Source of the DNA: Aeriscardovia sp.
GTDB lineage: Bacteria > Actinomycetota > Actinomycetes > Actinomycetales > Bifidobacteriaceae
Length of the DNA: 64,000 nucleotides
Assembly: GCA_017405305.1 (NCBI GenBank)
Contig: JAFRAT010000001.1
Coordinates: 1 to 64,000 of the forward strand
Direction: 5' to 3'
In this document: piece by piece, positions 1 to 8,523 of the stretch
Position numbering within the stretch: the first letter of the stretch is position 1
How the letters are laid out: every line of letters begins with the position of its first letter
Made by a program: the position numbers and the translations under genes
The notes under the pieces: model-generated
Database searches by the model: none
Seen by the model: only the letters and a program-made list of their open reading frames with translations
Told to the model about the DNA's origin: nothing

Positions 1-2219
1 CCGTCCGCGCCGGACTGGAAGACGCACACGGTCGCCGAACCCGGATGATCGGGAACGTTCCACGTCTTCTTGACGGTGATAGTGGACGGAGCGGTCTGGA
101 TGACCGGCATCGGATACGTCGAATCACTCGCCGCACCAGTCGTGGTTGTGGTGGTTGGCGTGGTGGAGCCGGCCGGCGTGGAGGTCACGGTGGTGGTGCG
201 GCTCCAATTGACGACAGTCGCTTTCTTGTTGTTGGAGTAGAAGCCTTTCTTTTCCGCCGAGGTGACGCCGGTGCCGGCGTCGCCGGTGTCCGGGTAGGCG
301 GCAGTCGTGTTCGCGCTTGGATACTCGGTGTCGTAGTCTTTTTGGACGGGCTGCACTTCGAAATTGATTGTGTAGGTCGCGCTGTCGGCCGGCACGAAGC
401 CCTTCCCGTTGTCGAAGGTAACTTTGATCGTGCGGGTTGTGGCGTCCCAATAGGCTTTGTAGTCGGGCGGCGTCGCGGAGTTCGACGCCGTCAGCGTGAC
501 GTATTTGGTGATGTCTTGGCTCGTGTTCTCGTTCCATTGCGTCGGCACTGGTTCATCATTGCCGGACAGGGCGTCGGTGATGGAGTACACGCGGTAGGCG
601 TTGGTGATCGTCGTGCCATCCGTCGTGTTCGTCAAGGTCTTGCCTGTGACGTCGAGATGGAGGTCGTACGTGCCGTCACTGTTCTTGCTGACGTATTTCG
701 CGTGGGCTGGCTCTGGCAGGTCCGTGTTGGCGATGTCGATGGTGCCGGCCTGACTCAGTAGGCCTTTAAGGTCGACCGCATTACTGGCAGCGACGCTCGA
801 GTAGTTCTCAGAAGGCAGTTCGCCGGTCAGCGCATTGGGCCAGCTAGTGGATGCGTTGGAGAAGTCGTCGATGGACGTGGCGACGTTCTGCACGCTGGCG
901 GAGTAGGTCGGCGTGTAGCCGACGATGGGCGCTTCGACGGCTGTGTAGACATGGCCTTGCGGGCCGGCCGGGACGTGGATGGTCTGCGTCCAGTCATTCG
1001 CCGCGTCAAGCGTTACCGTGTCGTAGTCGTTGTTCGTGCCGGACGCGGAACAGGTGCGGCTCGTGTTTGCCTCCGACGTCGATGAGGAGCTGCTCGAGCT
1101 GCCGGCAGTGGTGTTCGTGGCGCCGGTGCCATTGATGTTGGGCGCGTCTGGTGACGCGTTTTGGAACACGCAGACGGTAACGGAATCGGGCTTTGTTTCC
1201 GTGCTGTTCCAGGTTTTTTTGATGGTCAGGCTCGAGTCCCAAATCGGGTATGTGTCACTTGGCAAATAGACGAATTGGCTCTGGCTTCCCCAACCGCCAC
1301 CGCCGCTCTCACTAAACCCGGAGTCTAGTCCGATTACATAGATGCCGGGGGTGCCGTTGTACTGGAGGGTCTCACCCGCGAAGTAGTTACTACCATTCGG
1401 TCCGAGGCCGCCACCCGTGACGCTCGTGTAGGACGCGACCCGGTCCGCGCCGGGGTATCGCTCGTCATACTGCTGCTGTGTGGGAATGACTTCAAACCAC
1501 CACTTGTAGGCTTCGCCGCAGCTAAGAGCGAGGCCGCTCGTACCGTTTATGGTGATTGTCAGGAGCTGTTTGGAAGCGTCCCAGTAGGCGGTGTAGGACC
1601 GGACCGCGGATTGGCCGCTGGGCTTGCCGTATACTTGCCACTGAGGCTGAGGATGGATGTACTGCGTCACGTCCTGGCTGACGTTCCGGTTCCATTGGGC
1701 GGGAGCGTTATAGCCCCGCGGTAAGTAGAGGTCGATGCGCTTGAACAACGTGGTGTTGAACTGGCCTGATATCATGACATAGGACCACGGCGCGCCTTTC
1801 CATGTCGACCCGTTTAGACTCGTCGATTGAAGCAGTCCCGTTGCGTAAGGTACCTGGTAGGGGTTGCTCCATGGCTCGGCTGCGAAAGAACCCGTGAGCT
1901 GCCGGACGGACGCCCCTGCCCCGGTGCCCAGGGCGGAAGCCGTCCCCACTGTGGCGTTCATCGGTTCGAAGCTCGATGCCGTCACGATCTTGGCGGGCGT
2001 TCCATCAGCGGTGCGCGCTAGCACTTTGGCCGTAGGCTGACTGCCATTCGTGCTGACCTGCGCTGTCCTCTGGTCGGCGACTTGCGTGACGGAAGCCGCT
2101 CGCGCGACTGGAACCAGCCCGACCATCATTGCGACGGCTGCAGCACTGGCGGCAAGTATCGCAGGCCACCGTTTTCGAGCACGCACCCTGAGCCGCATGC
2201 CCCCCCTCATATGCGCCAT
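1..2219 (-). CDS. Cna_B-repeat surface protein precursor (partial, 3' end outside window)
   Basis: The minus frame stays open from the ATG at 2219 to the window edge (739 codons, no stop). The N-terminus is a secretion signal: a basic stretch (residues 9-18), a hydrophobic core (19-39) and an ARA|A cleavage site near residue 41. Two long repeat units follow, about 385 residues apart. Each begins with QWN-x-N-x-SQD (residues 175 and 561), continues with a Y-x-AYWDA segment, and leads into a Cna_B-type strand ending KKTWN (residues 338 and 721) then TVCVFQ. Such beta-sandwich modules are known in Gram-positive adhesins and pilins, often with isopeptide bonds. The cysteine in TVCVFQ is shared by both modules. 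A sortase motif would lie outside the window. Possible starts are ATG 2219, 2210 and 2198; a seven-G run separates the first two from the third. Adhesin or pilin function is inference. Confidence 0.8.
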   Translation of the reverse strand, partial: MAHMRGGMRLRVRARKRWPAILAASAAAVAMMVGLVPVARAASVTQVADQRTAQVSTNGSQPTAKVLARTADGTPAKIVTASSFEPMNATVGTASALGTGAGASVRQLTGSFAAEPWSNPYQVPYATGLLQSTSLNGSTWKGAPWSYVMISGQFNTTLFKRIDLYLPRGYNAPAQWNRNVSQDVTQYIHPQPQWQVYGKPSGQSAVRSYTAYWDASKQLLTITINGTSGLALSCGEAYKWWFEVIPTQQQYDERYPGADRVASYTSVTGGGLGPNGSNYFAGETLQYNGTPGIYVIGLDSGFSESGGGGWGSQSQFVYLPSDTYPIWDSSLTIKKTWNSTETKPDSVTVCVFQNASPDAPNINGTGATNTTAGSSSSSSSTSEANTSRTCSASGTNNDYDTVTLDAANDWTQTIHVPAGPQGHVYTAVEAPIVGYTPTYSASVQNVATSIDDFSNASTSWPNALTGELPSENYSSVAASNAVDLKGLLSQAGTIDIANTDLPEPAHAKYVSKNSDGTYDLHLDVTGKTLTNTTDGTTITNAYRVYSITDALSGNDEPVPTQWNENTSQDITKYVTLTASNSATPPDYKAYWDATTRTIKVTFDNGKGFVPADSATYTINFEVQPVQKDYDTEYPSANTTAAYPDTGDAGTGVTSAEKKGFYSNNKKATVVNWSRTTTVTSTPAGSTTPTTTTTTGAASDSTYPMPVIQTAPSTITVKKTWNVPDHPGSATVCVFQSGAD

Positions 2220-2280
2220 ACGCACAGCTCGCCCTCCCCCTCAGCTAAAGTTCGAGAGCCTGTGCGCCGTTTACTCCTAC

Positions 2281-2286
2281 AGTATA
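2281..2286 (-). promoter_or_regulatory. Candidate -10 element for the surface-protein gene
   Basis: On the minus strand the hexamer TATACT (5/6 to TATAAT) lies about 60 bases before the ATG at 2219. No good -35 match is seen 16-18 bases upstream. A GGGAGGG run at 2238-2232 could serve as ribosome-binding site for the 2219 start. Confidence 0.35.
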
Positions 2287-3749
2287 CTCCATTTACATTT
2301 ACAGCGGATCTGGAAAACCCGGTTCTAGGGAGCATGATACCTGGCACCGTCCGGCTGCTTCAAGCTTATCCATCTCTCTCGTCTCAGGCTTCCGTCAACG
2401 GGGTCCGCCGGCCGAGCACTCCCGTAGGTCCGCGCATGACGCTGTTTAGCCCGCTCCGCCTGATGTCTTCGAACGGAGTTTTTAGGTCGGCGGTGCTGGA
2501 TCATGCTGTTCGCGCGCCTCTGGACGAAGCTCGGGCCGGCGCATACACGGGGCCGGCCCGCCAGACGATTCTTGGCCATCAGGCGGCGGGCCATAGACGG
2601 TTATCCTGGCCGCCGACGGTTCGCGGCGGTCTTGCCGGGCATGAAGACGGCGGACAGGAGCCAGATCTTGCATTCCGCCGGCTCTGGCGGCCGGAACGTT
2701 TGCCCCCCCTCCCCCGATCGTCCGCAGGTTCCCATTCGCGCCTCGGCGCGGATGGGAACCCAAGAGACGAACCGGTTCGAGCGCATCGCCTGCGTGCGAT
2801 GGCTGCGCGCGGCGCGGAAAGCGGGACCCAAACAAGCAATTTGATCCATAGACCATGATTGCTATTTTGCGGGCGCGCTTCCACACCGCTTTGCGCTGAA
2901 GTCGAACGCATGGTTTTGGCGTTGTTTGCGGATCCGTGACGAACCTAGCGGATGCGGATTCGACCTTTAGTGTTACAAAGAGAACCACAACAGGTGCCAC
3001 AGAGCGCCAAAACCACTTCAACTGCGACTTTGCACCGATCATTGCCCGTAAGCAAGTACCGCATCACCTTTCACATACACGCAAAACGGATTCATGGCCT
3101 GGGCTAAAGCATGGCCTATCCGGATCTTCTGAAGTGCCAGACCGACTCTCGGACAAAAGTATCCAAAGCGCGCCGGACAGGCGGAAACCTGCTTCTATAC
3201 CGCGCATTGCGAGACGACGATTCGTTACAAAACGTGATGAAGATTCATCAAAATCCGTTTCGCTTGGAATTGAATCATGTTGTCCGGATCTCCGACTTAC
3301 CGTATTGCTTGGGTTTGCCTCAATGTTTCTCTCCTTGGCGGCCGCGAATTCATATAGGCACGTCCGAACCGGAAAACTGGGCCTAGGGGCCTAAAAATCG
3401 GGATCTATAGGGGCACGTGGCCACCAAGGTGCCTACGATGGGAGTTCCTCTGGCTGTTGGCCAGTTCCAGGGCACCGCGCCATGCCAGCCATGACTGGAG
3501 GGCAAGCGGCGGCGCCCAAGCTCCTGTGCACATGGCGTTTGGAGGAATCCGGAACGGGCATGCGAAGCCAGGTGCCGCTATTTAATGCAGGTCTCAGAAA
3601 TCTGGTGAGGAGTTTCGCCATGTGCGGAACAGCTGCGCTTCTGTTCGGTAACTCGGCTCTGCTACGTTTTCAGTACGCCCCGATAGACTCGGAGAAACAT
3701 TTCCCGCGCGCCGCACCTGTCGGCGCGTCTTCTCATCAAAGGACAGAAC
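2287..3749. other. 1.46 kb stretch without a supported gene
   Basis: Open frames on both strands here are short, overlap each other in several frames and give low-complexity Arg/Pro/Ala-rich translations typical of spurious frames in GC-rich DNA. The best-looking one (2482-3042, minus) has a hydrophobic N-terminus but then turns into such a sequence. The stretch holds a long hairpin at 2727-2760 and poly-C runs near 2703-2715. It must also hold the promoter of ettA, which I cannot place with confidence. Confidence 0.6.
2727..2760. repeat. Long GC-rich inverted repeat (16-bp stem)
   Basis: Two 16-base arms (2727-2742 and 2745-2760) pair with one G-T wobble, leaving a two-base centre, so the real loop would be about four to six bases. 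No T-run follows on either strand, so it is not a standard intrinsic terminator. It stands alone in gene-free DNA. Confidence 0.7.
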
Positions 3750-5429
3750 GTGGCAGAATTCATCTTCCAAATGTACAAGGCCCGCAAGGCTTTCGGAGAC
3801 CGCGTCATCCTCGACGACGTGAGCCTCAGCTTCCTGCCGGGAGCGAAGATTGGCGTGGTCGGCCCTAACGGCATGGGCAAGTCCACCCTCCTGCGCATCA
3901 TGGCAGGCCTCGAACCACTCAACAACGGCGAAGCGCGCCTGAGTCCGGGCTACACGGTCGACATCCTGCAGCAAGAGCCGCCGCTCGACGAATCCAAGAC
4001 CGTGATGGAAAACATCGCGGAAGCCGTCGGCCCAATCAAAGCCAAGCTCGACCGCTTTAATCAGATCGGCGAGGAGATGGCCAACCAGGACGCCGACTAC
4101 GACGCCCTTATGGAAGAGATGGGCCAGCTGCAGACGGAAATCGACGCCGCCGACGCCTGGGACCTCGACAACCAGCTCCAGCAGGCTATGGATGCGCTGC
4201 AATGCCCACCGCCGGATTCGCCCGTCACCACGCTTTCGGGCGGCGAGCGCCGCCGCGTGGCGTTGTGCAAGATTTTGCTCGAGGCGCCGGACCTGCTACT
4301 GCTCGATGAGCCGACCAACCACCTGGACGCCGAGTCCATCCTCTGGCTGGAGAACTTCCTGCATGGCTACAAGGGCACCGTCGTGGCTATTACTCATGAC
4401 CGCGCGTTCCTCGACTCCGTGGCTGAATGGATCTGCGAGGTTGACCGCGGCCAGCTCTACCCGTACCAGGGCAACTACACCACGTACCTGGAGACCAAGG
4501 CCAAGCGCCTGGAGGTGCAGGGCCAGAAGGACGTGAAGCTGCAGAAACGCCTCAAGGGGGAGATCGAGTGGGCGCACAGCTCTGTCAAGGCCCGTCAGGC
4601 CAAGAACCGCGCCCGTCTGGAACGCTACGAGCAGATGGAAGCGGAGGCCGCGAAGTCCAAGAAGCTCGACTTCTCCGAGATTCAGATTCCGCCGGGGCCG
4701 CGCCTGGGCACCACTGTGCTCGAAGTGGAGCACTTGCGCAAGCAGTTCGGCGACCGTGTGCTCATCGATGACCTGAGCTTCACTTTGCCACGCAACGGCA
4801 TCGTGGGCGTGGTCGGTCCTAACGGCGTGGGCAAGTCCACGCTCTTCAAGATGCTTGTCGGCAAGGAGCAGCCCACTGGCGGCAGCATCAAGATCGGCGA
4901 CACCGTGTCCATCAGCTATGTGGACCAGAACCGCGAAGGCATCGACCCGAACAAGACGTTGTGGGAGGTCGTGTCCGAGGGTTCGCAGTTCATTAACGTC
5001 AACGGCGTGGAAATCCCGTCGCGCGCGTACACGGCTAGCTTCGGCTTCAAGGGTTCTGACCAGCAGAAGCTCGCTGGCGTGCTCTCCGGCGGCGAACGCA
5101 ACCGTCTCAACCTGGCTCTGACACTCAAGCAGGGCGGCAACCTGCTGCTGCTCGACGAGCCGACCAATGACCTCGATGTGGAGACTCTTGACAGTCTCGA
5201 AAACGCGCTGCTGGAGTTCCCGGGCTGCGTGGTCATGATTTCGCACGACCGATGGTTCCTTGACCGTTTGGCCACTCATATTCTGGCGTGGGAGGGCACC
5301 GACGCCGATCCGGGCAACTGGTTTTGGTTCGAAGGCAACTTCCAGGCCTACCAGGACAATAAGATCGAGCGTCTGGGTGAGGAGGCCAGTAAACCGCACC
5401 GCCTGCACCGCAAGCTGACGAGGGGCTGA
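3750..5429 (+). CDS. ettA: EttA-type ABC-F translation factor
   Basis: 559 residues, the usual EttA length. Soluble ABC-F proteins carry two ATPase modules and no membrane domain; EttA acts at the ribosomal E site and gates early elongation according to energy state. Module 1 has Walker A GPNGMGKST (about residue 38) and an LSGGE signature followed by [12 protein letters not shown]; module 2 has GPNGVGKST and LSGGERNRL followed by LLLLDEPTNDLD. The linker between them holds the basic PtIM segment (WAHSSVKARQAKNRARLERY). The start is GTG with AAAGGA seven bases upstream. The thioesterase gene follows after seven bases and is probably co-transcribed. Confidence 0.93.
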   Translation: MAEFIFQMYKARKAFGDRVILDDVSLSFLPGAKIGVVGPNGMGKSTLLRIMAGLEPLNNGEARLSPGYTVDILQQEPPLDESKTVMENIAEAVGPIKAKLDRFNQIGEEMANQDADYDALMEEMGQLQTEIDAADAWDLDNQLQQAMDALQCPPPDSPVTTLSGGERRRVALCKILLEAPDLLLLDEPTNHLDAESILWLENFLHGYKGTVVAITHDRAFLDSVAEWICEVDRGQLYPYQGNYTTYLETKAKRLEVQGQKDVKLQKRLKGEIEWAHSSVKARQAKNRARLERYEQMEAEAAKSKKLDFSEIQIPPGPRLGTTVLEVEHLRKQFGDRVLIDDLSFTLPRNGIVGVVGPNGVGKSTLFKMLVGKEQPTGGSIKIGDTVSISYVDQNREGIDPNKTLWEVVSEGSQFINVNGVEIPSRAYTASFGFKGSDQQKLAGVLSGGERNRLNLALTLKQGGNLLLLDEPTNDLDVETLDSLENALLEFPGCVVMISHDRWFLDRLATHILAWEGTDADPGNWFWFEGNFQAYQDNKIERLGEEASKPHRLHRKLTRG

Positions 5430-5436
5430 TTCGGGC

Positions 5437-6432
5437 ATGACGGAGAACGCATCACGAAAAAAGATTCCCAGCCTCCGCATGGACGCTGGAGCCGCAAACA
5501 TGGGCGCGTCATGGAATGCGCTGGGCGGCTCTGCTGGCCTTCGGGAGGATCTTCTGAAGATCTTTAGTTTCACAGTCATCGACCGCACGGCGGACCGGCT
5601 GTGCCTCGACGGCGTATGCACCTACTTTCCCACTGGTCGCACTTACGGTGGGCAGCTGATGTCGCAGGCTATTGCCGCGGCGGGGCTGAGCGTGCCCGAA
5701 GGTCGCTTGCCGCATTCGGTGCACTGCTACTACATCACTCCAGGACGCCTGGACGAGCATATTCGGCTGGATGTGGACGTGCTGCGCGATGGCGGATCCT
5801 TCAGCCAGCGCGCCGTTACTATCTTGCAGGACGGCAACACGCTGCTGCGTGCCATGCTGAGTTTCCAGAAAGCCGGGCAGCAGGGAATCGACTATTCGAA
5901 CCCTGCCCCGGCGAACCTACCCGACCCGGAGAGCCTGGAGTCCTCCTTCGAACAGATGCGCCCGTACGAGAATGAGTCCGTGTTCGCGCGGTACTACTCG
6001 CGCGTTTCGGCTTTTGACATCCGGCATATCGGCGCACCAGCGCTCGTCAGCTTCGACAACGCCGACACGGCGGGAAGCGGCACGTCCGAATCGCGCCAGA
6101 TGGCTTGGGCTCGTCTCGTCGAGACGGACGCCGACCCGGGCGACCAGATTATGCAGCGGGCGCTGCTGGCCTATGGCTGTGACCAGATCATGCCGGAGCC
6201 TGCCATGCGTCGCAGCGGCATCAGCTTCACGACGCCGGGCCTGGCCGTGGCTACGCTTGACAGCTCGCTGTGGTTCTACCGCGACGTCGACGCGACGCGC
6301 TGGCATCTGTATGTCCAGGATTCGCCGGTCGCTGGCAACGGGCGCGCCTTCTGCCGCGGGCGCATTTACCAGGACAGCGCGCTGTGCGCGGAAATCGCTC
6401 AGGACGTGCTCATCCGCCTGCCGCGCAAGTGA
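5437..6432 (+). CDS. tesB: Acyl-CoA thioesterase II (TesB family)
   Basis: 331 residues with a double hot-dog fold pattern. The segment YGGQLMSQAIAAAG followed by PHSVHCYYITPG matches the first hot-dog domain of TesB thioesterases, which hydrolyse acyl-CoA to free acid and CoA in the cytoplasm. The second domain contains the usual segment with RQMAWARL and the later QDSPVAGNGRAFCRGRIY. The first 30 residues are not conserved-looking, so the true start could be a later Met (for example at 5479 or 5500). The gene lies seven bases after ettA and probably shares its transcript. The physiological substrate is unknown. Confidence 0.85.
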   Translation: MTENASRKKIPSLRMDAGAANMGASWNALGGSAGLREDLLKIFSFTVIDRTADRLCLDGVCTYFPTGRTYGGQLMSQAIAAAGLSVPEGRLPHSVHCYYITPGRLDEHIRLDVDVLRDGGSFSQRAVTILQDGNTLLRAMLSFQKAGQQGIDYSNPAPANLPDPESLESSFEQMRPYENESVFARYYSRVSAFDIRHIGAPALVSFDNADTAGSGTSESRQMAWARLVETDADPGDQIMQRALLAYGCDQIMPEPAMRRSGISFTTPGLAVATLDSSLWFYRDVDATRWHLYVQDSPVAGNGRAFCRGRIYQDSALCAEIAQDVLIRLPRK

Positions 6433-6452
6433 CCTGCAGTGAAAAGCAGGGG

Positions 6453-6503
6453 CCGCCCCGTCTTCTGTCGTGGAACACGCGAACGGAGACGGGGCGGGTT
6501 TGT
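6453..6503 (+). terminator. Weak intrinsic terminator after tesB
   Basis: Eleven-base arms at 6453-6463 and 6487-6497 are perfectly complementary (CCGCCCCGTCT and its complement), with a 23-base loop and a short tail GTTTGTCG. The loop is long and the tail poor, so efficiency is doubtful. Confidence 0.45.
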
Positions 6504-6966
6504 CGTCAGAGCGTTCTCAAGGACGCTTCCCGTGAAAACCGAGATCGAAAATCTCCGCAGCATTTCGGAACAGCTGATGGCGGCCTTGCCGGCCTGCTGC
6601 TCAACGGCTTTCAAACGGTCAATGGCCGCCGCCTCCGTCGGCTCTTGGCAAAGCATGGGGGTGGCTTGCGTGGCGGAATCCTTCTCCTCGGGTGCGTGGT
6701 GGGCGCCTTTGTCGACGTCACGCTCCTATCGATCAAGCATGGCATTCATGACGACGACTTCCGCCACGGGCCTTTCATTTGCCGGCCGTGTTCTTCCCCA
6801 TCATCGTTCTCTTCCTGAAAACACGTTCCATGGTCGCTCGCCCAGCACCGATGTTCTTGCGGGAATCGCGTCTGGGCGCGGTTGACGTGCTCGATGATCC
6901 AATCACCGTTTCCGGTAGCGCTGGCGGCCGTCTCCAGCAGCAGAGCTTGCCCCCCCCCAGCTTGAG
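6504..6966. other. Gene-free, apparently decayed stretch
   Basis: No frame can be supported. On the minus strand some short open segments read like ordinary protein (for example 6530-6720, which includes EKDSATQATPMLCQEPTE) but are separated by stops. They may continue the broken gene just upstream. A run of nine C bases lies at 6950-6958. Confidence 0.45.
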
Positions 6967-7387
6967 TTATCGGCGCGATGGCATTGTCTCAGGCGAGGGA
7001 ATCTCTAACAGCGGATGCTGGAGCGCGACACGGGGATATGTTCTCGCCGTGATCGCTCCTTTTGCACGCGAAAACGCGCCATTTCGCGTGCAAAAATCGG
7101 AGCGGGACGGAAGGCGCGCCCGGGACGATAGCATAGCGGCGCTGCCGCATGTGGCCTGCGCGCGGATCCAGGAAGCGAAGCTCTCGTTGTTGGGGAAGAC
7201 GAGCATGTTGGAGTCGTCCAGCAAGCGGGCGACCTCGCGGTGGAGCGGGAACTCGAGATTGGCCGCGATGTTCTTGCGTAAAACCTCGGCGGCCTTCTCG
7301 CCGCCGCCGGATTCCAGCAGCCGTCAGTCCATGGTAGGCGGTCACGGCGTCTTTCTGCTGGTCGGAGCGGTTGAACACGTCTGACAT
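6967..7387 (-). pseudogene. Broken unknown gene (frameshift near 7325)
   Basis: From ATG 7387 the frame reads MSDVFNRSDQQKDAVTAYHG, then within about three codons becomes Arg-rich nonsense. One frame over, from about 7325, an ordinary protein-like sequence resumes (ESGGGEKAAEVLRKNIAAN, later EVARLLDDSNMLVFPNNES) and runs to about 7140. After that it becomes unconvincing and stops at 6967. A single-base indel near 7325 best explains this. I do not recognise the family. It lies 38 bases after the unknown gene 7425-7889 and may have been its operon partner. Confidence 0.5.
7055..7103. repeat. Inverted repeat with 14-bp perfect core
   Basis: Arms 7060-7073 (TTTTGCACGCGAAA) and 7082-7095 are perfect complements around an eight-base loop, and GCTCC at 7055-7059 pairs with GGAGC at 7099-7103. 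The T bases are at the 5' end and the A bases at the 3' end of the stem on both strands, the reverse of an intrinsic terminator, so it may instead be a binding site or an element end. Confidence 0.65.
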
Positions 7388-7424
7388 ACCAGGCCTGCGG
7401 ATCGGCGGGCACGAGTGCGTTGGG

Positions 7425-7889
7425 CTAGTTTCTGTTCCAGTTGCGCGATTTGCGGACGTCGATGATGGGTCCGTCGTCTGGACGCACGACGGAAGTGAGC
7501 ACGTGGCGCGCAAGTTTGTTCCATGGATCGCGAGCGTCCTGGAAGCGGACCCCGATCCCGGTGCCGTCGGACGCGAGGCGCTGGGCGCGACGCGTCAGAG
7601 TGCGCAGGGTTATGGACGAGGCCTTGGCGGCTATCTGCGTCTCCTTGGCAGCGCCGACGGGTTCGCCCGCTGGACCGTAGCCGTCCATGAGGTCGAGGAC
7701 ATCGACGAAGAGGTTCGCCCCGTCGGCGTAATGGGTTTCCGACACCGGATACAGTTCGTCCTCGCGGCAGATTCGGACGGTCGTCTGGTCTGAGCGCAGG
7801 TCGGTCATCACCAGGGCGACGGTTCCAGCGGAACGGGATGCAGTCAGCCTGAAAGTCTTCACGGTTTCCGTTGTGCGCGGCCGGCACAA
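7425..7889 (-). CDS. Hypothetical protein
   Basis: 154 residues of unknown function. The sequence has mixed, protein-like composition rather than the Arg/Pro-rich pattern of shadow frames: an N-terminal segment KTFRLTASRSAGTVALVMTD, a middle part ELYPVSETHYADGANLFVDV, and a C-terminal part with DARDPWNKLARHV and PIIDVRKSRNWN. No signal peptide, membrane segment or catalytic motif is visible. It lies downstream of the DUF3180 gene (gap about 106 bases) in the same orientation. With the broken gene at 6967-7387 downstream, this end of the cluster looks partly decayed, so even this frame may be a remnant. The start at 7889 has no obvious ribosome-binding site. Confidence 0.5.
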   Translation of the reverse strand: MCRPRTTETVKTFRLTASRSAGTVALVMTDLRSDQTTVRICREDELYPVSETHYADGANLFVDVLDLMDGYGPAGEPVGAAKETQIAAKASSITLRTLTRRAQRLASDGTGIGVRFQDARDPWNKLARHVLTSVVRPDDGPIIDVRKSRNWNRN

Positions 7890-7995
7890 CGGTGTCTGTG
7901 TCCCGGAACTTCAATCAGACGAGACTGGACATGGCCATGGGCTGATCCGGAAGTCTGTTCAGAAGCCTTCAGCGGTCGGCTTTCCGGCCCGCTCC

Positions 7996-8523
7996 TTAGT
8001 CGGCTTCCTGGCCTGTCCGACGGCCCTGGCGCTGGTCGGCGAGCGCCTGCCGATTCTTCTCCGCGGGGTTCTCCGGACCGTCGATCGGCGGCAGTTCGCA
8101 CCAGTGCTCTGCGAGGACGCCGCACACGATGTCGAAGACGCTCGTCGCTGCGCAAACGGCGCATTGCAAGGCCACGCGCTTGAAGTAGTCGTCGTCCAGT
8201 TGCGGGGCGATGACGAGGATCTGTCCACCGTACCAGCCGACAAGCACGGAGCTGGCCAGCTCTAGGGATTTGGCGATGACGAGCGTGTTGTAGGCGCGGC
8301 GTGGCTCGATGTCCTTGAGTTCGCCGACGACGTATTTGTGCACGGTCCAGCCCAGCCACAATGTTGTCAGGCCAATGGCGAACAGCAGGACGGGCACGAT
8401 GATGGTGGTTCCCAGGATCAGGGCGTGCGAGGCCAACGCTTCCGCGGCGAGCCAAGCGCCGCCGGCGAGGCCGGCGAGAATCGCCAGGAGAAAATAGTAC
8501 CAGGGCGTGCGGCGGGCTTTCAT
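7996..8523 (-). CDS. DUF3180 family membrane protein
   Basis: 175 residues with four probable membrane segments: two near the N-terminus (about 9-28 and 33-58), one around 85-110 and one around 125-145. DUF3180 proteins are actinobacterial membrane proteins of unknown function, very often encoded directly after folK, which is the position here. The ATG overlaps the folB-folK stop by four bases, so translation is probably coupled. The C-terminal 30 residues are charged and likely cytoplasmic. Assignment rests on topology, length and position. Confidence 0.75.
   Translation of the reverse strand: MKARRTPWYYFLLAILAGLAGGAWLAAEALASHALILGTTIIVPVLLFAIGLTTLWLGWTVHKYVVGELKDIEPRRAYNTLVIAKSLELASSVLVGWYGGQILVIAPQLDDDYFKRVALQCAVCAATSVFDIVCGVLAEHWCELPPIDGPENPAEKNRQALADQRQGRRTGQEAD

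Noticed and set aside
2482-3042. 186-residue minus-strand frame with a hydrophobic N-terminus
   Set aside because: After the first 40 residues the translation is Arg/Pro/Gly-rich and overlaps open frames on both strands; no ribosome-binding site and no family signal.
4296-5621. 441-residue frame antisense to ettA and tesB
   Set aside because: Complementary to two clear genes; composition typical of antisense frames in GC-rich DNA.
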